Shown: positions 47,612 to 60,821 of the stretch, piece after piece | How positions within the stretch are numbered: the first letter of the stretch is position 1 | How the letters are laid out: each line of letters opens with the position of its first letter | Source of the DNA: Struthio camelus | Taxonomy: Eukaryota > Chordata > Aves > Struthioniformes > Struthionidae | Assembly (NCBI RefSeq): GCF_040807025.1 | Contig: NC_090967.1 | Coordinates: forward strand, 5,578,001-5,642,000 | Direction of reading: 5' to 3' | Length of the DNA stretch: 64,000 nt | Made by a program: the position numbers and the translations under genes | Notes under the pieces: model-generated | Database searches by the model: none | What the model saw: only the letters and a program-made list of their open reading frames with translations | What the model was told of the DNA's origin: nothing

Positions 47612-48809
47612 TAATACATTCACTTACCGTATTTATGAAAGTGACAGTAACCACAGAAGAAATACAGATAGAAATGTTAGATACCTGTTATGGCTGGTTC
47701 AGAAGAAAAGTGAAGTTAATAAACAAGTTAGCTATCGTACAGTCACTTCTTCTGAAGCAGTCCTGGTGCTCCTGCTGTCTCTTGGTACAAACAGAGTTTC
47801 TTTGCATCAGTTTGCTCCAACTTTGGCATCTCCTGTGGTTTTTCTGATGCCTTGAGCATGTCTTTGGGTTCACTACTTCCTCCTTTTCTTATGCTGTGAC
47901 TTTCCCTTTCACCAAGCTCTGTTATGCTGCTATTTTATACAGGTAGTATATCTTAAACATGTGAGAACTCTAGTTTGAAAATCACTTGCAAATAAGGTGG
48001 TCTTCTGTATGTTAATATGAAGGGAAAGAATCTTCCACTTCAGTGAGGGAAATGGTAAGCCATGACCGTAGTAACCTATGACTTAGTGGAGGTTGAGAAT
48101 TTTCCTGAAGCCAATGTAATGAGCACCAAAAGTAATTACTGCAGCACTTTGGAATGCTCAGTAGATTTGCCTGTTTTTCTAGGGCATTTCCACAGGTATC
48201 CTCAGAGCAGTTAATTGCGTACATTTTGTACTGATCTAGTTCAGTTATGACTGTAATGGAACCAAGAACAAAGAAACTATTTTATGTAATTGGTTTTTTG
48301 GCTATATATTTTTTTTCAAGACATTAACATTAGAGCTGAATTCTAATGGCGAAAGTTATTTTGGTGACTTCAGGGTTATAAAAGCAATGATTTTTTAAAT
48401 TGACCATATTCTAATGCACAGAATGGGGATACTTTCACAAATCATAATGGCTAACTGCCATTGATGTGAAATTGCTGCTTCTTTCCTTTGTCTTGACTTG
48501 CTTTTGCCTGACTTCCCTTTGCCTGACTTCTGGCACCTGGTGGGAATGTTCAGGTGGTTAAATCAATGCATGCTGTAATACTCAACCAGGTACCAAGACG
48601 TCTTATTTTTGGAACGTATGTTCTTTATTCAGTGTTTTGACCTATTGTTGATGAGTAAAAAATGATAGATGTCAGAAATATCGTGTGGAAAAGGCCATAG
48701 TAGTAAAATAATAATGTTACAATGTGGCCCTGTACACACTGGGGCTAAGAAGCACAAACCCTAAGGAATGTATGTAATATGGTGCGATAAACTATATTTT
48801 GTTTTGTAG

Positions 48810-48989
<180 letters not shown>

Positions 48990-49379
48990 TAAATTATCAG
49001 CCGGAGGGCTTGATTTCTTGCTCATCTGCCTCCTCTTCAGCGGGACTCATAGGAATAACCTTCGCTAAAAATACATTGAACTATCCCTAAACTCTTTTTT
49101 GTAAGAGTGAAGCGTGTGCTTCCGTGTATGCTTATTGTGAAGAAACTGTGCATAAAAGGTGCAAGAAAAAACATTCCAAGACTTTGTCATGCTTTTTTAA
49201 AAAACAAATAAATAAAAAAGTTAGTTCCCTGATGTCTAATGCAACAGGGCTTTGGATAAGGGAGGAAGATTAACAGAAGATAATGCACATCCTAGGCAAA
49301 GCCTTAGGTTGAATCCTCAGGTGGCTGTAAGTTATCAAATGTGCAAGTCGAGCATTTTTTTGACTCCCCCTTTTTACAG

Positions 49380-49471
49380 CTGTCCTTATGAAGAAGGAGG
49401 AATGTTTAATGAACCTGAAGCAGAAAGGAGACTGGCTGAAGCAAGAGCTGCTAAGTTAAAAGATTTTCAAG
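49380..49471 (+). CDS. ARHGEF18: ARHGEF18 exon, post-PH helix
   Basis: The acceptor is cccctttttacag and the donor CAAG|GTAATG. It encodes CPYEEGGMFNEPEAERRLAE and ARAAKLKDFQ, an Ala/Glu-rich helix just after the PH domain. Phase 2 to phase 1, residues 1096-1126. Confidence 0.95.
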
Positions 49472-49832
49472 GTAATGGCTTAGTTATATTTTCCACAAAC
49501 AGCTTTTCAGCATCGCTTGTGATTTATGACCATCTTGTTCTTTTATCATACGATATGATCGAGTTTCTCCTTTGTAAGTCTTTCAGGATATTGCAAGATT
49601 GCCTAGAAATAGTTCAATAAGTCTAATAAAGTTAGATAAAGACTTCCCAATCTTGTTGCTGAACAAGAAGCAAAGCTTTGTACGCTCTGTGGTTTTTCTG
49701 CTTTTTTAAAAGCTGTTAATTATATCCGGGTGGTTGATGATCTGAATATAAAATGAATAATAATCTTCTGAATTGAGCATTGTACTCTGACAGTGATTTG
49801 GAAGACCGAACTGAGTTTGTTTCTTCCTTTAG

Positions 49833-50021
49833 AGCGTTTGAACATGAAAGATGACCTGATTGTGCAAAGTCTGACTGAGAAGCAACAGATTTATCTAGAA
49901 ATGTCTGAAATGAATGGGTTTGAAGACCATTCCCAAGGAGCCCGATCTAGACTACTTCTTCGGGGGGATATCTCAGAGAATCTGCAAGGAGAGGTGATTT
50001 TGAAGTCTGCAGTGACAGAAG
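49833..50021 (+). CDS. ARHGEF18: ARHGEF18 exon, post-PH regulatory region
   Basis: The acceptor is ttcctttag and the donor GAAG|GTAAAC. It encodes [35 protein letters not shown] and [20 protein letters not shown]. The K-Q-x-I-x-L-E-M stretch is conserved after the PH in Lbc-type GEFs. Phase 1 to phase 1, residues 1127-1189. Confidence 0.96.
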
Positions 50022-50579
50022 GTAAACGCAATGTGGGAACGTGTATGTGTTTAAACAGACACAAGGGTGGATAAGCCCACAGGATCTAAGTACAGCTTGT
50101 TGTTCCTGAAAATCTTGTAATAACGTAGACTTAATGCTGTTCAGATTCCTTGTTCTCAGAACCAACCGTCCAGATAGGTAAAGTGCACCTGAGTGTTTAG
50201 TTAGAGGACATTATCTACAGGTTGGATTATTTATTTGCTTGTTTATTTAGATTGGGGGGTTCTAGATTAAGATAGCCTCTCTAGGGATAGCATGTTTAGG
50301 AAGAGAATAAGCACAGACATCACTTTGAGTTTGACAAAAACCCCTTCAAGTCCTAATAACCTAACCCTATGTTCAAGGAAGAGATTGTCTTCATATATGC
50401 AATATGAAGAGCCTATTATAGGGAGTTTATCATAAAGGAAAATCCATCTGTACTGTATGAAAGGTCTCAAAGTGCATAATCTTTTAAAGTACATGATAAC
50501 TGAAGTATTTTTTTGTGACTTGTTAGCATGATGCCGTTGTCTCGCTGTTTAAAATGACACGTTCTCCTCTTCCCTATAG

Positions 50580-50717
50580 CTGAAAATCTCCAAAACCTTA
50601 TCTTCACTCACTTGGGCAATGGATCCTGTCAGCCTGAAGATAGCTTTGGGTCAGGACTCCCCAGGAGAGCAGAGACCTTTGGAGGATATGATAGCAGCCC
50701 TTCAATTTCAAATAAGA
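50580..50717 (+). CDS. ARHGEF18: ARHGEF18 exon with RRAETF motif
   Basis: The acceptor is tcccctatag-type (tcttccctatag) and the donor AAGA|GTAAGA. It encodes AENLQNLIFTHLGNG and SGLPRRAETFGGYDSSP. The R-R-A-E-T-F core (about residues 1218-1223) is shared with human ARHGEF18 as I recall it and is a typical basophilic-kinase site. Phase 1 to phase 1, residues 1190-1235. Confidence 0.95.
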
Positions 50718-51247
50718 GTAAGAAATAGAGGCTATGGGGCCCAAGTGCAGATTTTTAGATGCACTGTTAAAGAGAAATAGCCAGCATTCTTGTAAGCTCC
50801 TTAGTATGTATCTGTGTACTGAAGGTGAGATAAGAGCAATGAATAAAGAGGTTCTGATATAAGCAGATATAAGGAAGTTTCACCAGGCTCATCTGGACTG
50901 GACAGAGCTCTGGGAAAAGAGTAAGAGCAAATTCCCAAAATCCCATGCTGATGCAACATGCTGATACCACATGGTATCTTATGCTTCCAGTACTAACGCT
51001 AGAAAACAGAGTAGGGCTCTTAGCTGGTGTTTGCTAAGGGCATTATTACCTTAATCCATACTTTCTAATTGCCACAATTCCTGTTGTCTACTTTTCTGCT
51101 TCTTTTAATCAGCACAGATAAGCCATGCAGTTGCAGTCTGGTTCTAACTTCAAAATCACTTTTTTTTTTTCTGTTTGCTGTGTTATGTAGTGAGTTTTCA
51201 CAGGCTCTGTGCTGGTGTGGACCACTCACACTGCCCTCTTGTTTCAG

Positions 51248-51369
51248 ATGGTAGTTTTAGGAAGAACAGCGGTGGTGACCAGAGACAGTGGGACTGGAGG
51301 GGCCCTGCAGTAAGTTCAGATGTGCAGCTCCATGACCTCCCTTTTGATGCAGAAGAAGGATCTCAAACC
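51248..51369 (+). CDS. ARHGEF18: ARHGEF18 exon, NGSFRKN linker
   Basis: The acceptor is ctcttgtttcag and the donor ACC|GTATGT. It encodes NGSFRKNSGGDQRQWDWRGP and SSDVQLHDLPFDAEEGSQT. The D-W-R-G-P element is conserved in the human protein from memory. Phase 1 to phase 0, residues 1236-1276. Confidence 0.94.
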
Positions 51370-51812
51370 GTATGTTGGGCTTATGTATAACTTGAATGTA
51401 TTTCCTGATGGCCCTTGTTGTAATAGTAACTTCTGAAAGCCAAAAGTCCTAATAGCTGATAGGGCTGGACTGTAACAGTGTTCTGTGAAACTACTTGACT
51501 CTATTAAGGCTATTTGTGGGAGGCGAGTTGATTGTGTGTAGCTTAGCCCTTGGGAGGCATGATAATTTGGTTTTATACTTGTTCATTTGATGCTGTATCT
51601 TTAATTCTAGCTTTAACGATCATGCGTTTATTTCAGCCTGGCCTCCAGCTTAAGTACTTTTGATATGCCTCCTTCAGTTGAGGGGAGCAATCTGTGCTCC
51701 AGCTGTAAACACTGTTCCCTTAATTAGATGAGCCCTTCCAAAGTGTTCTGGCAGCACTACCACTGCCCAACGTGTGTGCTCTAGGACCCATGTTGTTTTT
51801 GTCTTTTTCCAG

Positions 51813-51869
51813 AGTGATGCAACAAGGCTGGATGACAGCAGTGGTTTGCAGCCCACCATAGAGTCTGAG
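51813..51869 (+). CDS. ARHGEF18: ARHGEF18 57-nt exon
   Basis: The acceptor is gtctttttccag and the donor GAG|GTATGT. The 57 nt encode SDATRLDDSSGLQPTIESE, phase 0 at both ends, so the exon could be skipped without a frameshift. Residues 1277-1295. Confidence 0.92.
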
Positions 51870-52432
51870 GTATGTAATTTCTGCTGTTAGGAAACGTAAA
51901 GGGAATTAGCTATCATAATAAAAATAGCATGCAAAAGAAAACAATGTTTTTAATGTCTGCAGAACCACATGCTCATTAACAAACCGTACCTTACCACTCC
52001 TAATGTATTATGAATGCAGAGATAAAAGCCCCATTAGAAAGCAAAGATGGATTCTGGGTATGTAGGCAGACAGTGTTTCAAAGAGCTAGTTTACTGCTCT
52101 TCCTGCGTCTTTGGAAGGATTATATGTTCTCCACTCGCTGACAAAGTTTGCCTCTGAACCTCCCATGAGTGCTTGCACCTATGTAGTGAGTCAGTGCTGG
52201 AGCACAGGAGGAAGTGGTCATTAAATTGCTCATGTGAAGAAGACTGATGGTGAAGATTCCTCCCTGGAATCCCAGTGAGATTTGGAGGACCTGTTTGTAC
52301 AAAGGCTAATATACTCAAATTGATTGTGCCTGCATTCTACTATATTGGTTATTACCATGTTAGAATACTCTTGTTGCCATGCTTCCATTGTGTATGTTTC
52401 TGTACAGATAGCGTTGATTATGTTTGTTATTT

Positions 52433-52449
52433 AAAAAAAAAAAAAAAAA
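52433..52449 (+). repeat. Poly-A tract
   Basis: A run of A of about 17 bases just upstream of the 52519 exon. Simple sequence. Confidence 0.8.
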
Positions 52450-52518
52450 GCCTTAATGCTGCATCAAAACAGAGCTCTCTTCCACAGTGCCTAATGTCTT
52501 CTTTCCTCCCCTCCTCAG

Positions 52519-52566
52519 CTTGTCCGAAGGATACAAACGCTGTTACAGTTGCTCTTCAGTCTACAG
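52519..52566 (+). CDS. ARHGEF18: ARHGEF18 48-nt exon, start of coiled coil
   Basis: The acceptor is cccctcctcag and the donor CAG|GTAAAC. The 16 codons encode LVRRIQTLLQLLFSLQ, a hydrophobic heptad pattern opening the coiled coil. Phase 0 at both ends. Residues 1296-1311. Confidence 0.93.
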
Positions 52567-53155
52567 GTAAACCACTACGTACTATCTAAGAAATGTTAGA
52601 CGTTAGGTTTAATGAATTTTAGGCAGGTATGAAAGAAGTACCTTGGAGATATTCCCTAAACAAGCTAGAGTAAACTGCAGAATTTAAGACTTGAGTCTCA
52701 AGGAAACACTGTGTCCAGTTTTTGAAAGAACTGTCTTAAATAGTTGAATCCTTTTTCCTGCTCATGTAGTGTAATGTAATTCTCTTGCTGCTTGGAGCTC
52801 CGTCTAATCTCCCTGCTACTGGGATACATCTCCTAATAAAATTGTTATTGTTGATATATGCTCGTACGCATGTATTTACTGTAGCTTTGTAATAAGTAAT
52901 ATTTTAAGTGGTCTTGTCAAATTCATAGTTCTATGTGCAAGAGATGTTAATTTTGGCATATGTGAAAATAACATTTTGCTTGGCCATCTGTAGTATCTTG
53001 CCAATTGTGATGGTATGTACAAGATGGGAAGTTAGACCTGCTCTTGAAGAAAAAAGTCTTGGCGATCAACTCTGGTAGATGCTCCTGTCTTTTGTTTTGC
53101 TGTACGTGACTTTTGAGCCCGTGGGCCTTATGGTGGACTTATATTTCCCCTCCAG

Positions 53156-53623
53156 GCAGTGATATCTCAGCAGGACAGCTATATTGAGATGCAACGAGCT
53201 ACCATGGTAGACCGGGAGAAGCAATACCGGCTGCAGTCTACACGAGGCAACCTGCTGCTAGAGCAGGAGAAGCAGCGTAACTTTGAAAAACAGAGAGAAG
53301 AACTGATGAATGTACAGAAACTTCAGAGCCAGCTGAAGCTGGAGCAGCAGCGCTGGGAACGGGAAAGAAGTCGGCAGCAAAGGGAATTTGAAAGCACAGA
53401 AGCCCGGCTGCAGGAGCGCGAAGAGGAGATTCGGCAGCTAAAAGATAGGTTGAGTCAGGAGAAGGAAGAGCTAGAGAGGCAGCGAGAGGCCTATCAGCAT
53501 GACCTAGAGAGGCTGCGGGAAGCTCAAAGAGCAGTTGAGAAAGAGAGAGAGCGCCTAGATCAGCTAAGGAAGCTGAAGAAACAGAACACAGTCTCAGGCA
53601 CGTGTTCCCCGGAAATGGGACAG
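53156..53623 (+). CDS. ARHGEF18: ARHGEF18 main coiled-coil exon
   Basis: The acceptor is tttcccctccag and the donor CAG|GTAAGG. The 156 codons form a long Glu/Arg/Gln-rich heptad segment, with [20 protein letters not shown] near the start and [20 protein letters not shown] near the end. In ARHGEF18 this part mediates dimerisation or partner binding at junctions (known for the family; the surface is not visible here). Residues 1312-1467. Confidence 0.97.
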
Positions 53624-53879
53624 GTAAGGAACCGGTATTCTTGGAGTTTGATTTCTAACTGATACCTGCTTGCTTCTGAACGAAGGTTGCCCTTGTTTGC
53701 AGCCCTGACTTTGTCTCAACGATGTAACTCTCTGGGAAAAGACTATCCTTGTTTGCTTCTTAGGGGAGTCCATGTACCTTCATCTAAAATAGCTGACAGC
53801 AGCAGTGAGAGACATTAGAGCTTGGCAATTCGTCAGGTGTCTACTAAATTCAACCCAGACTTTTGATAATGAGAATATA

Positions 53880-53899
53880 TTAAAAAAAAAAAAAAAAAA
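53880..53899 (+). repeat. Poly-A tract
   Basis: A run of about 19 A in the intron after the coiled-coil exon. Confidence 0.8.
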
Positions 53900-54390
53900 G
53901 TAGAAACAGATAAAAGGTTATTTTGGGACCTGGCTGACTGAGGATTTTTTTAAGTACAGGAACTGCCCTACTGCAGGCAGATGATTGCAAAAGGTGTGGT
54001 ATGTTGGTAGCATTTGGTACAGTTGATTTCTAAAAGCATCTCCTCTGTTTCAGAGTGTGCATTTTGAGGTCTGATTAAAATGGCTCATTTTTAACTGGCT
54101 GAAAGTTCAGCTCTCTCTCCGTTTTATCACCACCTAGTGCAATCTGCTTTTTTAGTTCCTGTGCTAGGTATGACATTAAGCAGTCTGGAGTTGCTAAGGT
54201 CCTTTCCAGTTTTCAAGGACTTGCATAGTCTGAGTTCCTCTGGCTCTTTTTTCTGTTGTGTGCATTGGGCTTGGTTTATTCTGTTGCATTTATGACAGAA
54301 AAAGTACAGCACTGAGGGTGGTCTCTCCTCATTATATACTAGAGTATGAAAATACTAGTTTTACTTTGAATGCCTTTTTTTCTCATTTAG

Positions 54391-54718
54391 AATCAGATGC
54401 TGAGCCATTCCATTAGCTTCAATGGAGAAGGGATAGAACCATCTCTGCCAGTCTTGAAAACCTCTGGGAGAGTGAGCGTCTCTGGGATGGATTACTTGGA
54501 ACGGACAGAGTTGGTTCGTAGGGACAGTACCACCATGGAGAATCGTCCAGTTCTTGCACTGAAAAATGAAGTGCCAATACATCTCCTGAGTGCAACTAAT
54601 CAAATACAAAAACCAGCTGCAGTTCAGCAGCAGATTCCTACTAAGCTTGCCACTTTTACAAAAGGAAGTAAAGAGAAAGGTGGGAAGAACAAAGCATCTC
54701 ATAGGACAGACAGTTCAG
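54391..54718 (+). CDS. ARHGEF18: ARHGEF18 C-terminal tail exon 1
   Basis: The acceptor is ttttctcatttag and the donor TCAG|GTGAGT. It encodes [31 protein letters not shown] and [20 protein letters not shown], then [20 protein letters not shown]. The [20 protein letters not shown] block matches the human tail from memory. V-R-R-D-S is a further basophilic-kinase site. Phase 0 to phase 1, residues 1468-1576. Confidence 0.96.
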
Positions 54719-56432
54719 GTGAGTGTATTTAAATGCATTTTTGAGCTCTGCCAGCATCACAGGAAGACAGAATGCAATAGTTTAAACCTCTGGCTACCCC
54801 GGTGGAGGCCGGAAATTAATATGCTACAAATTGCTGGTATGCTTACTGTGGTGGATAGGCCATAAAAATTATTGAGTTAAAAGTTACAAGTGTGTATACT
54901 GCTCGAATTGGAAATGTAGCCCAAATGGGTAATGCTAAAAATGGAATGTCTTAACCTAACAGGACAGAATTGTGGTGAGAACTTGTAAGCCTGGATGTAA
55001 AATCTTCTTGCCTGATATGCCGCCATAGTAGTGGTAATGGAAAATAGCAAATGCTTTGCTTGTTCTGCATGTGTGGAACGTTTTGATGCTGGCTTAACCT
55101 TTTTTCCCTGACTGTCCAGAGTTGTAATGACATCGAATTTGATGCCTTTCTTAGCACCAGTCAGTCATTAAATACAGATTTACAGGCCAGAATTCAGATG
55201 CTGTGCGTGTTGCAGAGCTCAAAGGGGCTGATTTTGTCAGAAATAGAAACAAGTAAAAATGCAGTCACCCTGTTATAGCGTAATTTGTTGTTGCTAACTG
55301 CTGGGCACTGAAGTAGTGATCTCTGCCAATGACAGACCCAGGAAAAACCACTTTTTTTTTTTTCCTACCACTTAAAAGAGCCTTACTTCTAGCTTAGGAG
55401 AATACCCTTCAGTTTTAAGTTACAAAATTATCTTTTTAGCTTTATATAGGATTCAGACCTGGCAAGTTTACATGTCACCTAGGCCTACGCTACTGTAGTG
55501 GACTCGGGGCCAAACCTGTCTATTGCGGGGGAGGGCTTTTGCATGTTATAGAAATGTCTCTCTCTGTTCTGCCTGAAGTTTAATGCAATTACAAACTTGC
55601 TTATATTTTTGCACGTAAATAAAGCCTGATATCCTCTTCCCCTGAATGCCAAATGCTGGTAAATGGGAGAATAAAGCTCTAATACCACATCTCCCCAGCT
55701 TCATTTTTTAATAACTCTTACGTAATGATCTTTGCAGTGGAAATGTACTTAACGGTGATTTTCTGGAATTTTTAATGAAAGGTATAAAACTCAGATATAT
55801 CGGTCTCTATTCTCTCATGAGCATTAGTGGGTGTATGCTTGTTAGGCCCATATGTAGATCACAGAATAAAACGGAACAAGACTTTCTGTACCAGAGGCAA
55901 AATACTGTGTATTGAATTTGGTTTGTGTGATATGTAAGAAATGTGTACTGGCAGAAGAGGAGTTCTCTGGATCAACTGTGTTCATGAATTGCTTTTATTG
56001 TTGAAATTAAGCAACTGACAGGCCATTAACACCAGAGTCAATGTACTCTGCTGCTGAGCAGCTGCGAGACAGATGGAGATCAGAGATAAAAGTTCATCAC
56101 AGTTCTTGACTTTAAAAGTAGAAAATAGTCATTGTCACTTGAATGTTAGGGACAAAGATACTTTTCTGCACTGTGCTCTCTAATGCTCTATTTTAAATCT
56201 GTGGTTGTCAGGGCTACTGTTAACTGAAATAGAAATCCTAAGGGAAGAGGAGAGGGAAAGTACTTGTATTGTAAGCAACTGAAGAGAAATTTAAGTAACT
56301 TTGCAACAGGAGCACCAGCTTTTTGTGGAACAGCAGCTTCCTTGGATATGTACAATGGGCCCCAGCATGAAACAATGAAATCTATGAAGTACTGCCAGGA
56401 TGAAATACTAATTTGTAAAATATTTTCTTCAG

Positions 56433-56555
56433 CATCTGTTGATCAGAAACAGCTGATTCCCCCCAAGCTTGTTGGACGAGAGGAGGGTGTCTTGAGAGGC
56501 AGGCGATCAGCAAGTCCAGTCCTCCAAAGCAGCCAGACCACTGCATTCCAGCCAG
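56433..56555 (+). CDS. ARHGEF18: ARHGEF18 C-terminal tail exon 2
   Basis: The acceptor is tattttcttcag and the donor CCAG|GTATGT. It encodes ASVDQKQLIPPKLVGREEGV and RGRRSASPVLQSSQTTAFQP. The R-x-R-R-S-x-S-P motif parallels SRNRRSLSP in the human protein. Phase 1 to phase 1, residues 1577-1617. Confidence 0.95.
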
Positions 56556-56644
56556 GTATGTCTTGACCAACTTGTACATCTGTGGAGATGCATCAGACTT
56601 TCTATGCCACGTCATGAATCTTTCTGCTTTCTTTTCTTTTGTAG

Positions 56645-56805
56645 AACTGTATGGCCCTACTGATGCTCAGCCAGAAGCACTTTCATCTGCCTCAGCAAAC
56701 TTATTCAGGCCCAATAACATTCCCGTCCAGACCCTGGTGGCCTCTCAGCCGACTCTGTTAAATGTGCAAGATGATACCAGCAAAGAAGATGTAATTTTTT
56801 TCTAA
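56645..56805 (+). CDS. ARHGEF18: ARHGEF18 last coding exon with stop
   Basis: The acceptor is tttcttttgtag. It encodes ELYGPTDAQPEALSSASANL and, at the end, DDTSKEDVIFF followed by TAA (56803-56805). The terminal SKEDVIFF is the same as I recall for human ARHGEF18 and is the single best name-giving feature. V-I-F-F fits a class II PDZ-binding terminus. Residues 1618-1670. Confidence 0.97.
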
Positions 56806-59800
56806 TCATTTTCATTTAAAGATTAGTCTTTTGACATACTGTTTCACGAACTCGGGCCCAAATGTTCAACGTGACAGAGACCTGAAGTGGATGTCTTTTC
56901 ATCCCTGCTCCATTAATACTAGCAAAGACCAGACCAGGATTACTGTTTTACTTTGTTGGCTTCTCTGCCAGCAGCTCAAAATGAGAACACAGTAGTAGTA
57001 ATTTGCTTTTAATTTTTCCAAACATGGAAGTGTGGTGACACATGGCAAGGGTATATAAATTCAAAGCATATTAAAATGCTGCTATTTGCTGTAATTTGCT
57101 CTCTTTGGTGAATCTACACTCTTTGTGGGCACCATCTTGTGAAGTAAACTGTTTTAATTGGTGTTGAACCTCCTAGATTTTTTTATGTCAAAATTTCAGT
57201 AGTAGGCCCCTGAATGGCTGAGAATTTTTAAATCTGTTATTACAGATACGTGGTCAGTGTAATGGATTATGCTAACTATATTTCAATAACTAGTTAACTA
57301 GCAAGCCAGTCTCCTTACAGCCACTCACGGCTGACATTGTGATACCCCCCTTACAGGAGCCAGACTGGCATCTCTGTTCTTTTAGTGATTCAATGGAACA
57401 CAGGTTCCATGGCCAGGTACAGTAGAAGAAAGAAGGTAAGCTTCTTAAGAGTCTTCAAGGGTCAGAAGCTCCACCTGCTTGTAGACCTGAAGGGTTGGAC
57501 ATGTGAAAATATACAACGGTGATGGAGAGCTGGACTAAATGCACATTTCTTTGGCCATCAACTTGCACTAGGGGATAACTGTGTCCTTAGATACATACTG
57601 GGTAGTTCTCTGTGTTAGCGAGAGCAGTGCAGATTCCCAGGCAAAACTGATGTTGGCTCAGAATGAATTTAGAGACTTGCATTTTGTTCCTTGCTGAAGA
57701 CATAAGAAGCGTTTGAATGCAGTAATTTATTGTCTTGCTTAATCCTACGTTTTCTGCATCTGTTGTTTGTCTGCTAGCTTGATGGGACGTTACTCCAAGT
57801 ATCAGAAGATAACAAAGCTGCTGTTACTGCAGAGACTTTTCTGCAACACTGTGTTAGGAATGAAGGGAATAGAACTGTTTCTTTAAAAAAAATGAAAAAA
57901 AAAAAAACTAGCTAAACCTCCATTGATTTAGCTACTTAAAGCTAAACCAGCTTGGGCGCCTCTTATTAAATGGGTCAGTTCTTAATCATGAAATGGTGAT
58001 GGTATTAACATAGTTCTGTTCAAAAGGCATTTTGCCCCTTTGTAGTAATTTGCACAGTCATCTGGTGTGTGTTATTTCATTCTGTATCTCAGTTTTTATT
58101 ATACACTTCAGCTAAGGACCTGTATTCGAATACATGTTGAAGGTGGCCAGTCAGATATATTGGGCACAGAAGAGGTTGTTTAGAGGGGATTGTTGCAGAA
58201 TTAGAGAAATCAGTATCTCGGAGCTTAAAAATTTGGGTTGATATCTTTCAGAATATGAGTGATAATAGTTTTATCATATCTTTAAGCCTAATTTAAAATG
58301 GTTTTAGCACAGGTGGGTGGAATGCCTAATCAGCTCTCCATTCTGTTGTATGGTAAGGGCACTGAATGGCCATCTAGCAGGTTCTTTTCAAATCATTGAC
58401 TCTATCTCAGTGGTTAGGGCCTATGTGACATTAGTAATGTTCTTGTAGACAGTAACTTCACTTTGGTTGAAGGTTTTAAAATTAGCTCAGTAGTTGCAGT
58501 GCAAGAAACATTATAAATTTTCAGCAGAAAATACGAAGTTTGTTTCCAGGCGGTGATGATTTGGGTTGTTGCCTCCAGACAAGAAATTGAAAAATCCAGA
58601 TGTACCGATTGGTGTAAGAGGAAAAAGATAAGCTATGAAATACTGATTCTCTCTTATGGAACAAGCACTCCTTCTGTAGTGCTTCTTGGGATTTAATGGT
58701 CATTTCTTTGTGAACTGATATTCAATAGAGTAGCAACGTTATGAATGAGAGGAGACTCCAAACCATCTGCCTTGTTACCAGAACAATTATTACTATTAAG
58801 TAGGACACACTTCACTATTTACCAAGCAATACTTTGGTATTATCATCAGTCTTGCAGAACTGGTGCAGATTATCAATGGTTAGATTTGCAGAACACTGTA
58901 TGGTCACTATTGAGAACATAGTGATTTTTGTATTGTTGTGATACGATGTTGATGATGGTTAGAACATAGTTCTACGTTGTATTCATTTTTGTATTCTTAA
59001 ATGCTAGGTTGAAATGGAAGGGAATTCTTAAAATAAACAGTTCTGATCAAGCCAGCATGTGAGGTCCAACAGCTTTAAGGAATGAATTTTCAGTCTGCTG
59101 ATGTGGAGGCTCCAGTCATCTCTGATACCCATGTATTTTCTTCCATAAACATACAGTGAAGCAGCAAGAATGCGCGATATGTTCTTGCCTTTATGCTGTG
59201 GTTTGGGCCGCTCCTACTGAAAATGCTATGTCCCTGTTTCCTTCGGTTACCAGGTCTTTAGGAGTTATAGCTTGAAGTTAATTTGAATGAGTGGAACGAA
59301 CTCATGTCCTGAGCCTCAGCCAAGAAGAGAGGTCTCCATTTGCTGTTTGGAGGATTTAAAACAATTTTTAGAAACGTTTCTTTGGTTTAATTTTGTGTTT
59401 GTCTTGAAGTATGGGAGAAAGACTTGTATGGACTGAGGAGGTTTATTTGGCTACTTTTTTCTCCTTCCTCTGTGCAGTGAACAAAGTCAGATACAGAACA
59501 GTGACATCTGGAAAATATTATGTCTGCAGTGAGGTCTCATTTCTTTTAGTATGTTTGAACTTAAATGTAACTGTTTTAGCCCTCGTGGTCAGCAGTGCTT
59601 CAAATATGTTTCTTATGACTGTTAGCAAATGGATGCAGGATGCTTTCAGGCTAGGCTGTTGGTTCAGCATCACAAAACCTCCTTGGAATACTGATCTTCC
59701 TTCTGTAACTGAGAAATTACCTTATGAACGATCATCTGTCCTCAGTACATATGTCTAGCTGGAGCTGGTGCTAGGACAACTGTTCTCACCTTGAATAGAG

Positions 59801-60815
59801 ACTGGATCTTCATTCACTTAGAGTCCCTTGGGTCAAAATCGTTATGTGCCATACTAGGTATTGATGTGATTTCCTGTACAGTACCTGGCTTGGGAGAGGC
59901 TTTAAAATTAGCAGCTGCTGTGATATCTCGTTATTAGTGCAATGACAGGCCAGAGTGTGGTAAAAATATTTGTAGGAGGTGGAGGAAAGCAAGTGAAAGA
60001 CTGTTTAAGTGAAAAATGTGTCATCTCTTCACTTTTGCAAAGTCAAATCTGTCAAATTGTCATTAGATCACTCCAGCTGAGTGAGCTAGTTTTGAATTCT
60101 TAACTCTCATTTGAAGCAAAATTATTTTTTGAAGCAGATTAGATTACAAAATACTGCTGTGTCCTGGGCTAAGTGACCTGCTTTTGATTCTCAGTAATAT
60201 CCTTTCCATTTGACTTTTTATTCACTTAAAATAAAAGTGATGTCGAAGGATTAGACAGTTCAAAATTCTGTGCCTCCCAAGTGCTTTTTGGCTTTTTTCC
60301 TGAGCTGGAGTGTGGAGGAAATTAGAGCGCAAGCTTTGAACTGTCTTTTTCTTTGCTTTGTGTGACAGCCTTAAAATTATGATCATATTTAATATTGTGA
60401 TGCTGAAGTGTAGAGGCTATGGTCTTGATCTTCAATTTTAAACTCTGGTGTAAAGGATGCTTCCTCTATTCCTTCCCATTCAGACTATGGTCATCTTGTA
60501 TTTCAAATTGAAGATCCCTCCATATTCACTAGTACTAAGCACATCTGCCCTCTGTGCATTGTAAATGCTCTCCTAGTTTTTAAATGTGCTGTCTGTGGAT
60601 TGTAGTTGTGGCATGTTCCACAAATTGAAATTGCTAATTATTTCCCAGTGTGAGGCAGAAGAATTGGTATTTCTAGAGATGCTTGCTCACCAAGGCAATA
60701 GCCTTCCTGCAAAGGTAGGAGTAATTCTAAATAACTTGCTGGCGGTTTTGTCTTTCTGCGTGCTAGTCAGATGATCCTGCACTCATGAGACTTGGTGTTT
60801 GCCACTTGCATTTAC

Positions 60816-60821
60816 AATAAA
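60816..60821 (+). terminator. ARHGEF18: Poly(A) signal AATAAA (candidate, proximal)
   Basis: A canonical hexamer about 4 kb after the stop codon. The downstream 40 bases are only mildly U-rich. Confidence 0.35.

Noticed and set aside
59411-59758. 115-codon + strand frame in the putative 3' UTR
   Set aside because: No recognised domain, no splice sites of fitting phase, and its composition resembles the surrounding non-coding DNA.
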